Below are positions 8,711 to 17,043 of a stretch of 64,000 nt of DNA, piece by piece (within the stretch, counting starts at the first letter, position 1; each line of letters begins with the position of its first letter). The translations under genes and the position numbers were made by a program. The notes beneath the pieces were generated by a model. That model was not told the origin of the DNA, searched no databases, and saw nothing but the letters and a program-made list of their open reading frames with translations. Source of the stretch: Pseudomonas turukhanskensis (GTDB taxonomy: Bacteria; Pseudomonadota; Gammaproteobacteria; Pseudomonadales; Pseudomonadaceae). The stretch is from contig NZ_BSFN01000002.1 in assembly GCF_027922365.1 (NCBI RefSeq), forward strand, positions 434,001 to 498,000. Reading direction: 5' to 3'.

Positions 8711-10105
8711 TTAGTAGATGTTTTTCGATAGCAACGTGAATGGCGTCTTGATCAGGATTTTCACATCCAGCCACAAGGACCACTGGTTGATGTAGTTGAG
8801 GTCCTGGTTGACCCGTTGCTGCATCTTGTCGATGGTTTCGGTTTCGCCACGGTGCCCGGTGATTTGCGCAAGGCCGGTGATGCCCGGTTTGATCCGGTGA
8901 CGGGCCATGTAGGCGCGAATCTTGTCGGTGTAGTAGATGTTGTGGGTGACTGCGTGAGGGCGTGGGCCGACCAGCGCCATTTCACCGAACACCACGTTGA
9001 ACAGCTGTGGCAATTCATCGAGGGAGGTGCGGCGGATAAAGGCACCGACCTTGGTAATACGGTCGTCACCACGGGTGGCTTGTTTAACCACGGTTTCTGG
9101 CGCGTGAACCCGCATGGAGCGGAATTTCCACACCTTGATCACTTCACCGTTCCAGCCGTGGCGTTCCTGTTTGAACAGGATCGGGCCAGGGGAAGAACGC
9201 CGCACCGCGATGGCAATGCCGATCATCAGCGGGCTGAGCAGCAGCAGGGCGAGGGCGGCCAGGGTGCGCTCCATGGCTTCCTTGGCAAACAGGGCGGCCG
9301 GGTGCGAACTGATCGGGCTTTCGTTGAGGTAGATGGCCGGCATGTGCTCGATTTCGGAAATCGACTGGTTGAGCAGCAGCATGGAGCCGAAGTCCGGAAT
9401 CCAAACCACGTCCACGCTCATGTCGAGCAGGTCGATGTAGATGTTCTCGATGTGCTGCACTTCACCCAGCGGTACGGCGATGTAAACGCGGCGAATGTTC
9501 TCGCGCTCGATCACATCACGCAGCTCGCTCAGGGTGCCGAGCACCGGCAGGCCATTGTCGTCGGCCGGGTCGCTCTTTTCGGTGGCGATCATGCCGATCA
9601 GCGGCACGCGGCTGGGGTGGCTGAGTTTGTCAGCCAGGTCTTTGGCCAGCGAACCGGTGCCAACGATGACCGAACGACGATCTTTGCGCAGTTTGCGCGA
9701 ATGCAGGCGAGTGAGCATGCGCAATGGGATATAGCTGAGCACCTGCACCGCAAAGCCAAGAATGGCCCAGCTAAATACCACTTCACGCGAGTACACGCCG
9801 GTTGTCTGGGTGGCGAACGCGATGGTCATCATGGCGCCCAGCAGCAGGCACCAGCCGGCCAGCAAGCGGCCCATGCCAGACAGCAAGCGGTGGCGCTTGT
9901 GATACACCTGCAAGGCGGCATAGCAGGGCACAGAGCCCAGGATGGTGAGAACACCGAGTACTCGGTATTCGCTCGGGATTGAGCCAAATTTCATCACCAC
10001 CAGGGCGGTAAGCACCAGGTTGGCAAGGAACATTGCAGTCACCCACTGACCCCAGAAGGTCAGGCCACGGCGGTTAGCCATGAGGTTGCTGTGTTGGGAA
10101 GTCAT
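8711..10105 (-). CDS. Undecaprenyl-phosphate sugar phosphotransferase (WcaJ/PslA-like)
   Basis: Initiating enzyme of repeat-unit assembly: it moves a sugar-1-phosphate, probably glucose-1-P, from a UDP-sugar to undecaprenyl phosphate at the inner membrane. The 464-residue protein has four N-terminal membrane helices, a cytoplasmic Rossmann-like region (RSVIVGTGSLAKDLADKL), a fifth hydrophobic segment near LAALALLLLSPLMIGIAIAV, and the bacterial sugar transferase catalytic domain with KVWKFRSMRV, RRTSLDELPQLFNVV and VGPRPH. The ATG follows the stop of the preceding gene with no gap (TAAATG). The full-length five-helix form distinguishes it from the short PglC-like enzymes. The exact sugar is inferred from the family only. 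Confidence 0.93.
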   Translation of the reverse strand: MTSQHSNLMANRRGLTFWGQWVTAMFLANLVLTALVVMKFGSIPSEYRVLGVLTILGSVPCYAALQVYHKRHRLLSGMGRLLAGWCLLLGAMMTIAFATQTTGVYSREVVFSWAILGFAVQVLSYIPLRMLTRLHSRKLRKDRRSVIVGTGSLAKDLADKLSHPSRVPLIGMIATEKSDPADDNGLPVLGTLSELRDVIERENIRRVYIAVPLGEVQHIENIYIDLLDMSVDVVWIPDFGSMLLLNQSISEIEHMPAIYLNESPISSHPAALFAKEAMERTLAALALLLLSPLMIGIAIAVRRSSPGPILFKQERHGWNGEVIKVWKFRSMRVHAPETVVKQATRGDDRITKVGAFIRRTSLDELPQLFNVVFGEMALVGPRPHAVTHNIYYTDKIRAYMARHRIKPGITGLAQITGHRGETETIDKMQQRVNQDLNYINQWSLWLDVKILIKTPFTLLSKNIY

Positions 10106-10876
10106 TTAACGGTTACCTCCACGCGTGCAGTAATTTCGGGTCCCGTCCAGCTCGTCGACGCCGCTCATGCAGAGCGTCTGTTCCAGACCATTGGTCTGGG
10201 CGAGGGCAAACAGGGTATTCGCAGCTTGATTCGTGCCATCCATAGCGTGGCGTGCAGAAATGAGAGCATCGACGCGTTGTTGGTGATTCAGCATCGGCCA
10301 CGCGCGTAGGCCGATACTTGCCAGTTCCAACTGAACATCAGGGCGGTATGGGCCCCACTCGTTTGCTTGCTTCATGGCCTGTGCGAACTCACTGTCGAAT
10401 TCGTCCAGGGCATATTTGCTGTGGGCCAGGTGCGCCCAGGTAGCCGGCCAGGTGGGCCGTGCCTGCGCCGATTGGCGGTAGGCAGCGGCCGCCAGCAGGC
10501 GCGAGGGGCGGGCGCTGTCGGCACCGGCCGGTTGATCGAATGCTTTCCAGCTGTACACCTGGCCGAGCTGTTCCAGGTAGGTGCCGCTGGCCACCGGGTA
10601 CAAGGCGTTGGCCTGCTTGGCGGCGTCCAGCGCGCTTTGCCATTTGGCTTCGGCCGGCAGCTGAGCGCTGGCGGCCCAGCGTTGCAATGCCAGTTCAGCG
10701 CGGTGGCTGGCCAGGCCGGCCAGCAGCATTTGGCTGGCTGGCACCAGGGCGGCGAGGGCGCCCACCAGGCACACGCCGGTCAGCGCGCGGTACAGCGGCG
10801 ATTGCGGCTTGGGCGGCTGGCGGTTGCCACGGCGTTCGCTACGCGCTGGCTGCTTGGGTAGTGGTGTGTCGGTCAT
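10106..10876 (-). CDS. Membrane-anchored protein of the EPS operon, TPR-like
   Basis: Protein of 256 residues from ATG at 10876 (MTDTPLPKQPARSERRG), overlapping the phosphatase stop by four bases. A short basic, proline-rich cytoplasmic tail is followed by one transmembrane helix (ALTGVCLVGALAALVPASQM). The periplasmic part is alpha-helical and alanine/tryptophan-rich, with TPR-like spacing, for example AAYRQSAQARPTWPATWAHL. The two cysteines near the C terminus (LCMSG, NYCTRGG) could form a disulfide. Proteins of this shape occur in other Wzx/Wzy exopolysaccharide clusters (VpsP-like by general resemblance), but no function is assigned. It may scaffold the periplasmic assembly complex. Confidence 0.75.
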   Translation of the reverse strand: MTDTPLPKQPARSERRGNRQPPKPQSPLYRALTGVCLVGALAALVPASQMLLAGLASHRAELALQRWAASAQLPAEAKWQSALDAAKQANALYPVASGTYLEQLGQVYSWKAFDQPAGADSARPSRLLAAAAYRQSAQARPTWPATWAHLAHSKYALDEFDSEFAQAMKQANEWGPYRPDVQLELASIGLRAWPMLNHQQRVDALISARHAMDGTNQAANTLFALAQTNGLEQTLCMSGVDELDGTRNYCTRGGNR

Positions 10877-11619
10877 GCGGCACTCGCGGCGGCAAAATGG
10901 CTTCGGGCAATACGCCACGGGTTGTCATCCACCAACAGGCGCGCGGCGGACTCGCCGATCAATTCGGCGGCGTGTTCCAGGCCAGGCAACAGGTTGGGCG
11001 GACGGTTTTTCATGTTGTGTGCGTCGCTGGCCAGGATGGTGACCTGGCCTGCCAGCAGAAAACGTTCTGCCAGTTCCTGGGCCGAGCTGCCGAAGTGTCC
11101 GGCCACGGCGCCAGCTGTGACCTGAAGCAGACAACCTTGAGCAAGAAAGGGTTCGATACGTTTGTGGTTGCCGGGGCCCATCAAGCCTTTGTTGCGTTCC
11201 GGATGGGCGATCAGCGGTTGAATATTGTTCTTCAACATCCAGGCCGTGAGCTTCTCGGCATGGCGCGGAATTTCACTGTGGGGAAACTCAAGCAGCAGCA
11301 CCTTGCGGCCATTCCATTCACCCAGGTAGGGCAGTTGCCCTTCCATGGCCAGGTTCACCAGGTCCGAATCAAAGCGCGCTTCAGCGGCCGCACTCACCTG
11401 CAGGGCAATGCCGGCCTTGGCGAGCGCCTGGGCAAACTGCGCCACCACCAGGGCGATGCTCGCCTTGGTGTTGTTGTACCGGCCAGGGTGCAGATGCGGC
11501 GTGCACACCATATGGGTGGTGCCGCAGGCAACCGCGTGCGCAGCCATCTCCAGTGCCTGGTTCATGTCGGCGGCACCGTCGTCGATGCCAGGTAACAAAT
11601 GCGAGTGCAGGTCAATCAT
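10873..11619 (-). CDS. PHP-domain tyrosine-protein phosphatase (CpsB/YwqE type)
   Basis: Metal-dependent phosphatase predicted to dephosphorylate the Wzc-like kinase encoded just upstream, cycling it during polymer export. The start is ATG at 11619, which has GGAGG six bases upstream; it yields MIDLHSHLLPGIDDGAADM, the canonical N terminus with metal-binding HxH and D residues. Other PHP metal ligands are visible in CTPHLHPG, EARFDSDL, LIAHPERN and ILASDAHNM. Length is 248 residues. This enzyme type is classical in Gram-positive capsule loci; here it replaces the low-molecular-weight Wzb phosphatase usual in enteric bacteria. Confidence 0.92.
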   Translation of the reverse strand: MIDLHSHLLPGIDDGAADMNQALEMAAHAVACGTTHMVCTPHLHPGRYNNTKASIALVVAQFAQALAKAGIALQVSAAAEARFDSDLVNLAMEGQLPYLGEWNGRKVLLLEFPHSEIPRHAEKLTAWMLKNNIQPLIAHPERNKGLMGPGNHKRIEPFLAQGCLLQVTAGAVAGHFGSSAQELAERFLLAGQVTILASDAHNMKNRPPNLLPGLEHAAELIGESAARLLVDDNPWRIARSHFAAASAA

Positions 11620-11803
11620 GTGCTGCCTCCGGGCGTAGCTCACGCAGGTTATGACCCCATAAAACGGTCACCACCAGGCAGAGAACGGCGGATTAAAAAG
11701 GGTTGAATCGGCAATCCATGACCGGCGTCGAGCACCGGTTCGGATTAATAGCGAGTGGCCAAAAAGGGCCACTCAACAGTCGCAGACGCGTATGACAAAC
11801 GCG

Positions 11804-14041
11804 TTAGGCTTTGGACGTTTCGCCATAGTTTTCGTAGTAGCTGGCATAGCTATAGCCGTACTTCGAGGTCTTGCTCAGATCAACCTGGTTCAGTACTACC
11901 CCGGTGATCGGGGCATTGTTCTGCAGCAACTGGCCCATGCCTTTTTGCACCATCGGAATCGAGGTGTGCTCGGCGCGAACCACATAGATCAGCGCGTCGC
12001 AGGAGGTGGCCAACAGCTTGGAGTCACTGACCGCCATGGTGGGAGGCGAGTCGATGATGATGCGCTGGTAGCGGGTTTTCAGCAGTTCCAGAATATTGGT
12101 CAGGCGTGCCGACGAGAGCAGCTCCTGCGGGTTCGGCGGCACCATGCCGGCTGGCATCATGTCGACGTTGCCCACGGTACGGATGCACTCATCCAGCTTG
12201 GCGGTACCGGCAATCAGGTTCGCCAGGCCCGGTGTGCCCACCGGGAAATCGAAGTTGCGGGCCATGGTCGGGCGACGCAGGTCGGCGTCGATCAACAGCA
12301 CTTTTTCGATATGCGCCACCGAGAAGGCCAGGTTGCTGGCGATCGAACTCTTGCCCTCGCCCGGAACGGAGGAGGTGACCAGTACGATCTTGCGCGGGCT
12401 GTCGAGGTCGGTGAGCACCAGGCTGGTACGCAAGGTTCGGATCGATTCGCTGAACGCTTTGTTGACGTTGTCTTCGAACAGATGCGCGACCTGATGACGG
12501 TTCTTCTTCGGCACCAGTGGCACCACGCCCAATACCGGCACGTTGAGTTTGCTTTCGACGTCTTCAGTGCTCTTGAAGCTGTTGTTCAACGCTTCGAACA
12601 GCAAGGTCAGACCGATACCCAGCACGGCAGCCAATACGGCGGCGATACCGACGATCAGCGACTTGCGTGGTTTGCTCGCCTTGGTCGGCACGATGGCGCG
12701 GTCGACGATGCGGGCGTTGGCCGAGTTCATGTCCGAGGTGGCGGCGGTTTCCTTCAAGCGGGTGAGGAAGGTTTCGTACAGCGAACGGTTGGTGTCCACT
12801 TCACGTTGCAGTTCACGCAGCTTGAACTCCTTGCGGGAGATGTCCTGGATCTGCGCCTTGTTGGTGTTGAACGAGGAGCGCAGCGAGTTTTCGTTGGCCT
12901 GAGCCAGCTGATAATTGCGCTCGATACCGGCAACCACCAACTGCACCTGCGCCTGCAGGCTGGCAGTGGCGGCGGAGAGGTCGGAGCGGGCGGCCACCAT
13001 GGCCGGGTGCTTGTCGCCATAACGGCGCGACATCTCTTCCACCTTGGCCTGGGCACGTGCCACATCGGCTTTGAATTGTTGAATCAGTGGGTGACCAAGC
13101 ACGGCCGGCACGCTGGCCAGGCGGTCGAGGTCGCCGGCGGCGCTCAGGCTCTGCACTTGGCGGAACTGGCTTTCAGCTTCGGCACGTGCACGGCGGGCAT
13201 CGATCATGCGGCTACCGGTGGCCGACAACTCGTTGGCACTGATGGTGGCCACGCCGTCGACATCAACCAGACCTTCGTGTTCACGGTAGGCCTGCAAGGT
13301 GTCTTCTGCGGTTTTCAGCTTGCCGCGCAGTTCTTCCAGGCGCGAGTTCATCCAGTTGGTGGTGGCTAGCGAGGTGTCCAGGCTGGCATCCAGCTGGCTC
13401 TCGATAAAGCCTTCAGCCATGGCGTTGGCGATTTTGGCCGACAGCTCAGGGTCTGGAATTTCCACGCTTACCGAGAGCAATTTGCTCTTACCCAGAATCT
13501 GCGGCTCGATCTCGTCACGCAGGCGCTGGGTAACGGTGTCGAACACCTGGGCTTCGGTCGGCCCGGCGTTCGGATCTTCTTCCGGCGCCAGGCCGGGAAT
13601 CAGTTCACCGATGCCCGACTTGCGCAGCAGGGCGCGAGGGGAGAACGCCGACTCGGCATGTTGGCGCGGATCAAACAGCGGCTCGTCGGTGAGGTTCAGC
13701 TTGCGCACTACGCGCTCAGCCAGGCCGCGCGATTGCAGCAAAGCCAGCTGGGTTTGCAGGTACTCGCTGCCACTGTCGGAGGGGTCGAGAATCTGCTGGA
13801 ACGACAGCACCGGCGGGTGCTTGTCTTCAATCAGCAGTACGGCGCCTGCACGGTATTGCGGCGTGAGGTTAAGCACGGCCACCACCGCCAGCATCGTCAC
13901 GATGACGATAAAAGCGGCAATGTTCCACTTGCCCTGCCAGAGCGTGTCGCCCAGCTTTTTCAGGTCGATGACATCTTCGTCTTCGTTATGGCTACGAAAC
14001 GGCAAGACTCGTTCTGGGGTAATGCGCTGCAGATCATTCAT
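11804..14041 (-). CDS. Wzc-like polysaccharide co-polymerase/tyrosine autokinase
   Basis: Inner-membrane protein of 745 residues controlling polymer chain length and export. An N-terminal Wzz domain lies between two membrane helices (near NIAAFIVIVTMLAVVAVL and LIVGIAAVLAAVLGIGLTLL). A long periplasmic coiled-coil region is followed by a cytoplasmic BY-kinase domain with Walker A SSVPGEGKSS (Lys564), Walker A' LLIDADLRRP and Walker B IIIDSPP. The C-terminal tail carries six tyrosines in thirteen residues, the usual autophosphorylation cluster. The start overlaps the stop of the Wza-like gene by one base. Kinase and co-polymerase are fused, as in Gram-negative systems, although the partner phosphatase is of the PHP type. 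Confidence 0.95.
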   Translation of the reverse strand: MNDLQRITPERVLPFRSHNEDEDVIDLKKLGDTLWQGKWNIAAFIVIVTMLAVVAVLNLTPQYRAGAVLLIEDKHPPVLSFQQILDPSDSGSEYLQTQLALLQSRGLAERVVRKLNLTDEPLFDPRQHAESAFSPRALLRKSGIGELIPGLAPEEDPNAGPTEAQVFDTVTQRLRDEIEPQILGKSKLLSVSVEIPDPELSAKIANAMAEGFIESQLDASLDTSLATTNWMNSRLEELRGKLKTAEDTLQAYREHEGLVDVDGVATISANELSATGSRMIDARRARAEAESQFRQVQSLSAAGDLDRLASVPAVLGHPLIQQFKADVARAQAKVEEMSRRYGDKHPAMVAARSDLSAATASLQAQVQLVVAGIERNYQLAQANENSLRSSFNTNKAQIQDISRKEFKLRELQREVDTNRSLYETFLTRLKETAATSDMNSANARIVDRAIVPTKASKPRKSLIVGIAAVLAAVLGIGLTLLFEALNNSFKSTEDVESKLNVPVLGVVPLVPKKNRHQVAHLFEDNVNKAFSESIRTLRTSLVLTDLDSPRKIVLVTSSVPGEGKSSIASNLAFSVAHIEKVLLIDADLRRPTMARNFDFPVGTPGLANLIAGTAKLDECIRTVGNVDMMPAGMVPPNPQELLSSARLTNILELLKTRYQRIIIDSPPTMAVSDSKLLATSCDALIYVVRAEHTSIPMVQKGMGQLLQNNAPITGVVLNQVDLSKTSKYGYSYASYYENYGETSKA

Positions 14042-14583
14042 CAGAAAAAACCTTGCTCGATAGTGATGGTGTCGCCAGGAAGAATGGCGGTGTCGAGGGT
14101 GGCTTTATCGCCCTGACGGGTTTCACCGCTGCCACGCATGATGGTCACGCGCTTGGTCGAGGCGCGCTCCGTCAAACCACCGGCAAGGGCGATGGCACGT
14201 TGCAAGGTGAGGCCCGGCTGGTACGGATAACCACCAGGTTTTTGTACTTCACCGCTGATGTAGAACTCGCGGTAGGTGACCACGGCGACGGTGACTTTTG
14301 GATCTCTCAGGTAACCGTCTTTGAGTTTGTTGGCGATCAGGTCTTCGATCTGGTTCGGCGTTTTGCCCTTGGCGTTGATCTGGCCAACGAAGGGGTAGGT
14401 GAAGGTGCCGGCATCGTTCAGGCGAATTTCGTCGAAACTCAGGTCCGGCTCGCCGTACACCTGAATGCGCACTACGTCACCCGAGGCGAGCTGGTACTGG
14501 CCGCCGCTTTCGAGGGTTTCGGCGGCCACCGCCAACTGACAGAACACCAGGGTAATCAGCGAGAGAACAAGTCTGCGAATCAT
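14041..14583 (-). CDS. Wza-like polysaccharide export protein
   Basis: Outer-membrane/periplasmic export protein with a polysaccharide export domain (YQLASGDVVRIQVYGEPDLS) and an SLBB domain (FYISGEVQKPGGYPYQPG). The open frame can begin at TTG 14610, but ATG at 14583 gives a clean signal peptide (MIRRLVLSLITLVFCQLAVA, cut near AVAA). That makes 180 residues, about half of E. coli Wza. No lipobox cysteine follows the signal peptide, unlike classical Wza, and the C-terminal amphipathic pore helix is absent. The neighbouring beta-barrel gene may supply the outer-membrane pore instead. Confidence 0.9.
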   Translation of the reverse strand: MIRRLVLSLITLVFCQLAVAAETLESGGQYQLASGDVVRIQVYGEPDLSFDEIRLNDAGTFTYPFVGQINAKGKTPNQIEDLIANKLKDGYLRDPKVTVAVVTYREFYISGEVQKPGGYPYQPGLTLQRAIALAGGLTERASTKRVTIMRGSGETRQGDKATLDTAILPGDTITIEQGFF

Positions 14584-14606
14584 AGATAGGCTCAAGGTGG
14601 TATGTC

Positions 14607-15767
14607 TCAAAGGCTGCCGGTCAGGCTGATCATGTAGATGTTGCGTTTGAAGCTTTGTTCTGCCGCGCTGGAGTCGTCTTCGCGGTAGGTGTAACCCACG
14701 CCGATATCCAGCCAGCGGCGCATCTTGTAGCTCAGGCTCAAACCGATGGAGGAGAGGTCGTCTGAACGGTCCTGGCCTTCGTAGTCTTTGGTGCCGAACT
14801 CGTACTTCACCGTGGAAGTCACCCGTTCAGTCCAGCCGTGGGCCCAGGCCAGCGAGGTGCTGGTGTTTTTGATGGCGTCCGAGCCGTCGTCACCTTCATC
14901 GAAGGCACGGGTGGTGGTCAGGCTGAACTTGGAATAGGTCAGCGGCAGCCAGTCCACGCCCACTTCCCACATAGGGCTGCTGAGGTCGTCGCGGCTGTTG
15001 TCATCGAAGTCTTTCTTGGCATAACCAACGCGCAGCTTGCCGGTGGTTTTCGCCGTGGCATCCCAGGTGCCACCCACCAGCACGGCATCGGTGGTGCTGT
15101 TGCGGGGGCTGTCTTTGAGTACGTAGTCGTACTTGCTGTGGCGCACTTCCACCAAAGAGTTGGTGGCCCCGCCCAGGCGGTGGAACCAGATGGCATTCAG
15201 GGCCGTGGTGTCGCGCTCTTCGTCAGCGTTGATATCGCCGCTGTTGTCGTAGCGCAGCTCTTCGTAGTTGGCGCCGAAGTCCAGGCGGTTATTGGCTTTG
15301 GCCGAACCGATGCTGTACACGCCGCCGACGTGGGTGGAATGGTATTTGTCGTTCTCTTGCTCAACCGCGGTGTCGGCGGTTTCCTCGATCTTGTTGTAAC
15401 CAGCCTCCATTTTCAGGCGGTGGCTCGAGGTGAATTCCATGATGCTTTCGAGCAACACCTTGTGGTCGGTGTTCGAGGCGTCGGACGCATCATGGTAGAT
15501 GTCGCTGTTGGCTTCGTAAGTGGCCCGGTAGGCGCTGTTACGGTCTTCAGCCAGCAGTTCGAAAGTCGGTGTAATGCTGGTGATCCAGGACGACTCCTTC
15601 TGATGCTCCAACTCGCGGAAGTTGTCGTCGTAGCTTTCTTTCACGGCCAGGGTCGGGGTGAATTGCAGGCCGAAGACGTCGACACTCTGCGGTTCCAATG
15701 CCCAGGCCGAGGCGGGAAGTAGGGTCGGTGCTGCAAGCGTGATGGCTAGCCGACGGATCGATTTCAT
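14607..15767 (-). CDS. Outer-membrane beta-barrel protein of the EPS operon
   Basis: Predicted secreted barrel protein of 386 residues with a signal peptide (MKSIRRLAITLAAPTLLPAS, cut after AWA). The rest alternates polar and hydrophobic residues in strands, e.g. GKLRVGYAKKDFDD and LDIGVGYTYREDDSSA, and ends in ISLTGSL, an outer-membrane-type terminus though without a final aromatic residue. The pattern resembles the BBP2-type beta-barrel porins found beside exopolysaccharide exporters. AAGGA precedes the ATG at a suitable distance. Its position between a small secreted protein and the Wza-like gene suggests it forms the outer-membrane exit for the polymer. Confidence 0.8.
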   Translation of the reverse strand: MKSIRRLAITLAAPTLLPASAWALEPQSVDVFGLQFTPTLAVKESYDDNFRELEHQKESSWITSITPTFELLAEDRNSAYRATYEANSDIYHDASDASNTDHKVLLESIMEFTSSHRLKMEAGYNKIEETADTAVEQENDKYHSTHVGGVYSIGSAKANNRLDFGANYEELRYDNSGDINADEERDTTALNAIWFHRLGGATNSLVEVRHSKYDYVLKDSPRNSTTDAVLVGGTWDATAKTTGKLRVGYAKKDFDDNSRDDLSSPMWEVGVDWLPLTYSKFSLTTTRAFDEGDDGSDAIKNTSTSLAWAHGWTERVTSTVKYEFGTKDYEGQDRSDDLSSIGLSLSYKMRRWLDIGVGYTYREDDSSAAEQSFKRNIYMISLTGSL

Positions 15768-15891
15768 GCGAAGTCCTTGCTGTGTTCATTCCTGCGGCGA
15801 GACGCGCGTCAGGGTGTACGGGGAAGCTGTGCCGCTTCGCTTAGTGCGCAGCGTTTGCAAATGGTTTCATCAACGTTTTGCCAACCCCGTA

Positions 15892-16368
15892 TCAACTTGC
15901 GCTCGCGGTCCCCGGGTTGCTGCCGGTGCCTGCGTTGCTGGTGCCTGGAACGCCGGTGCCGCTGTCACCGAAGCTCGGGCTGCTGTCGCCAGCGGCGGTG
16001 GGCTGCAGGTCGGACACCAGGGATGCCAACTCGGCGGCCTGGTCAGGCGCGGCGGCGATGGCAGCTTCAAGAATTTCGCTGAATTGGTCGGGTACTGCCG
16101 TTACCAGCGCCGTGACGAACGGTCCGGCCAATTCCGGGTGCGCCGGAATCACCGCCGAGGTGATGGCCACCGCATTGGCCGGCGACTGCTTGGCCAGATT
16201 GCCCAACGCGGTGGCCAGGGTTTGGCCCGAGTAAGCGCTGAGCTGGTGCGCCTGGCTGCTGGTCAGGGGCACGTTGGCGGCCTGCAAAGCCAGAACGGTT
16301 TCCGGGGCGGCGTGAGCGGTGCCGGCGGCGAGCGAAACGAGGAGGGCGGTGGCTACGGTAGCGCGCAT
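15892..16368 (-). CDS. Small secreted Ala-rich protein, first gene after the ops site
   Basis: Unrecognised protein of 158 residues. It has a signal peptide (MRATVATALLVSLAAGTAHA), an alpha-helical alanine-rich body with repeated patterns such as LATALGNLAKQSPANAVAIT and FVTALVTAVPDQFSEILEAA, and a disordered Gly/Ser/Thr/Pro-rich tail (GDSGTGVPGTSNAGTGS). AAGGA lies eight bases before the ATG. It is the first gene after the ops element and is followed by the beta-barrel gene after 124 bases, so it belongs to the polysaccharide operon. A periplasmic or extracellular accessory role is inferred from location only. Confidence 0.75.
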   Translation of the reverse strand: MRATVATALLVSLAAGTAHAAPETVLALQAANVPLTSSQAHQLSAYSGQTLATALGNLAKQSPANAVAITSAVIPAHPELAGPFVTALVTAVPDQFSEILEAAIAAAPDQAAELASLVSDLQPTAAGDSSPSFGDSGTGVPGTSNAGTGSNPGTASAS

Positions 16369-16444
16369 GGCGTCTGTCCTTGTACGGAGGTTGGCCGCTC
16401 GAATGCAGGGAGCGAATCAACGGCAAAAATTCAGGCCTTTCCCC

Positions 16445-16456
16445 ACGCTACCGCCC
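16445..16456 (-). promoter_or_regulatory. ops element (RfaH recruitment site)
   Basis: The minus strand reads GGGCGGTAGCGT, containing the exact 11-base ops core GGCGGTAGCGT at 16445-16455 (GGCGGTAGCGTG if the base at 16444 is included). The preceding bases (TAACC..GGGG) resemble the JUMPstart sequence of enteric capsule and O-antigen operons. In known systems the non-template strand of ops pauses RNA polymerase and loads RfaH. Here it lies 77 bases upstream of the first structural gene and 84 bases after the rfaH-like stop codon, exactly where such a leader is expected. Confidence 0.9.
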
Positions 16457-16539
16457 CAAGGTTACACGTATGGTCCTTGATAACGCGGCACGCTGATGTG
16501 GTGGAAAAGCAGTTTCGGTAGAACGGTTTACGGCCGGGT

Positions 16540-17043
16540 TCAAGCGCTCTTGATATGGTTCAAGGGCACGCGAACAGGTTGTTCACGGCTTAATAACTGC
16601 AACAGGATCATCACCCGTTCGGTGCCATCCATTGCCAGGAAGATGCCTTCCAATGTGCTTAATGGGCCCTGGATGATTTGCAGCTTGTCGCCCGGTCTGA
16701 ACGCCTGACTGGGCACTTCTCCCGAGCAGCGCGCACGCAAATGCTCGATCACCTGATCGGTGACCGTGGCGGGGCCGTGGTTGAAGTTGACGATGCGGCT
16801 GACTCCGCGCGTGGAGCGCAGCGCAGACCAGTTGTCCTCGTGGCTCAACTGGATAAATAGGTAGCCGGGGAACAGTGATTCGAGCACGCAGTGCGGCTTG
16901 CCACGCAGTACGCGTTGCGCCACCAGTTGCGGCCTGAAGGTCACATAGTTCTGCCGGAGCAGGTTTTCTTCAGCTCGACTGTCTTGGCGCGCCTTGCATT
17001 GCAAGAGGTACCAGGCCGGCTGGGTGGTGCTGAGTCTTTCCAT
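16540..17043 (-). CDS. rfaH: RfaH-like transcription antiterminator (specialised NusG paralogue)
   Basis: Protein of 167 residues from ATG at 17043 (MERLSTTQPAWYLLQCKARQ) with GGAG nine bases upstream; an in-frame extension to 17109 is probably not translated. The NusG N-terminal domain has the RfaH-type signature (WYLLQCKARQDSRAEENL, FPGYLFIQL, TRGVSRIVNF). The C-terminal half contains the KOW-like FRPGDKLQIIQGPLSTLEGI segment. RfaH binds RNA polymerase at ops sites and suppresses pausing, Rho termination and polarity in long operons. Immediately downstream is an exact ops element followed by at least 16 kb of exopolysaccharide genes, so this copy is probably dedicated to that operon. Confidence 0.92.
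   Translation of the reverse strand: MERLSTTQPAWYLLQCKARQDSRAEENLLRQNYVTFRPQLVAQRVLRGKPHCVLESLFPGYLFIQLSHEDNWSALRSTRGVSRIVNFNHGPATVTDQVIEHLRARCSGEVPSQAFRPGDKLQIIQGPLSTLEGIFLAMDGTERVMILLQLLSREQPVRVPLNHIKSA

Noticed and set aside
11792..13369. Long plus-strand frame over the Wzc-like gene
   Set aside because: It is His/Gln-rich complement of the kinase gene, with no domain and no ribosome site.
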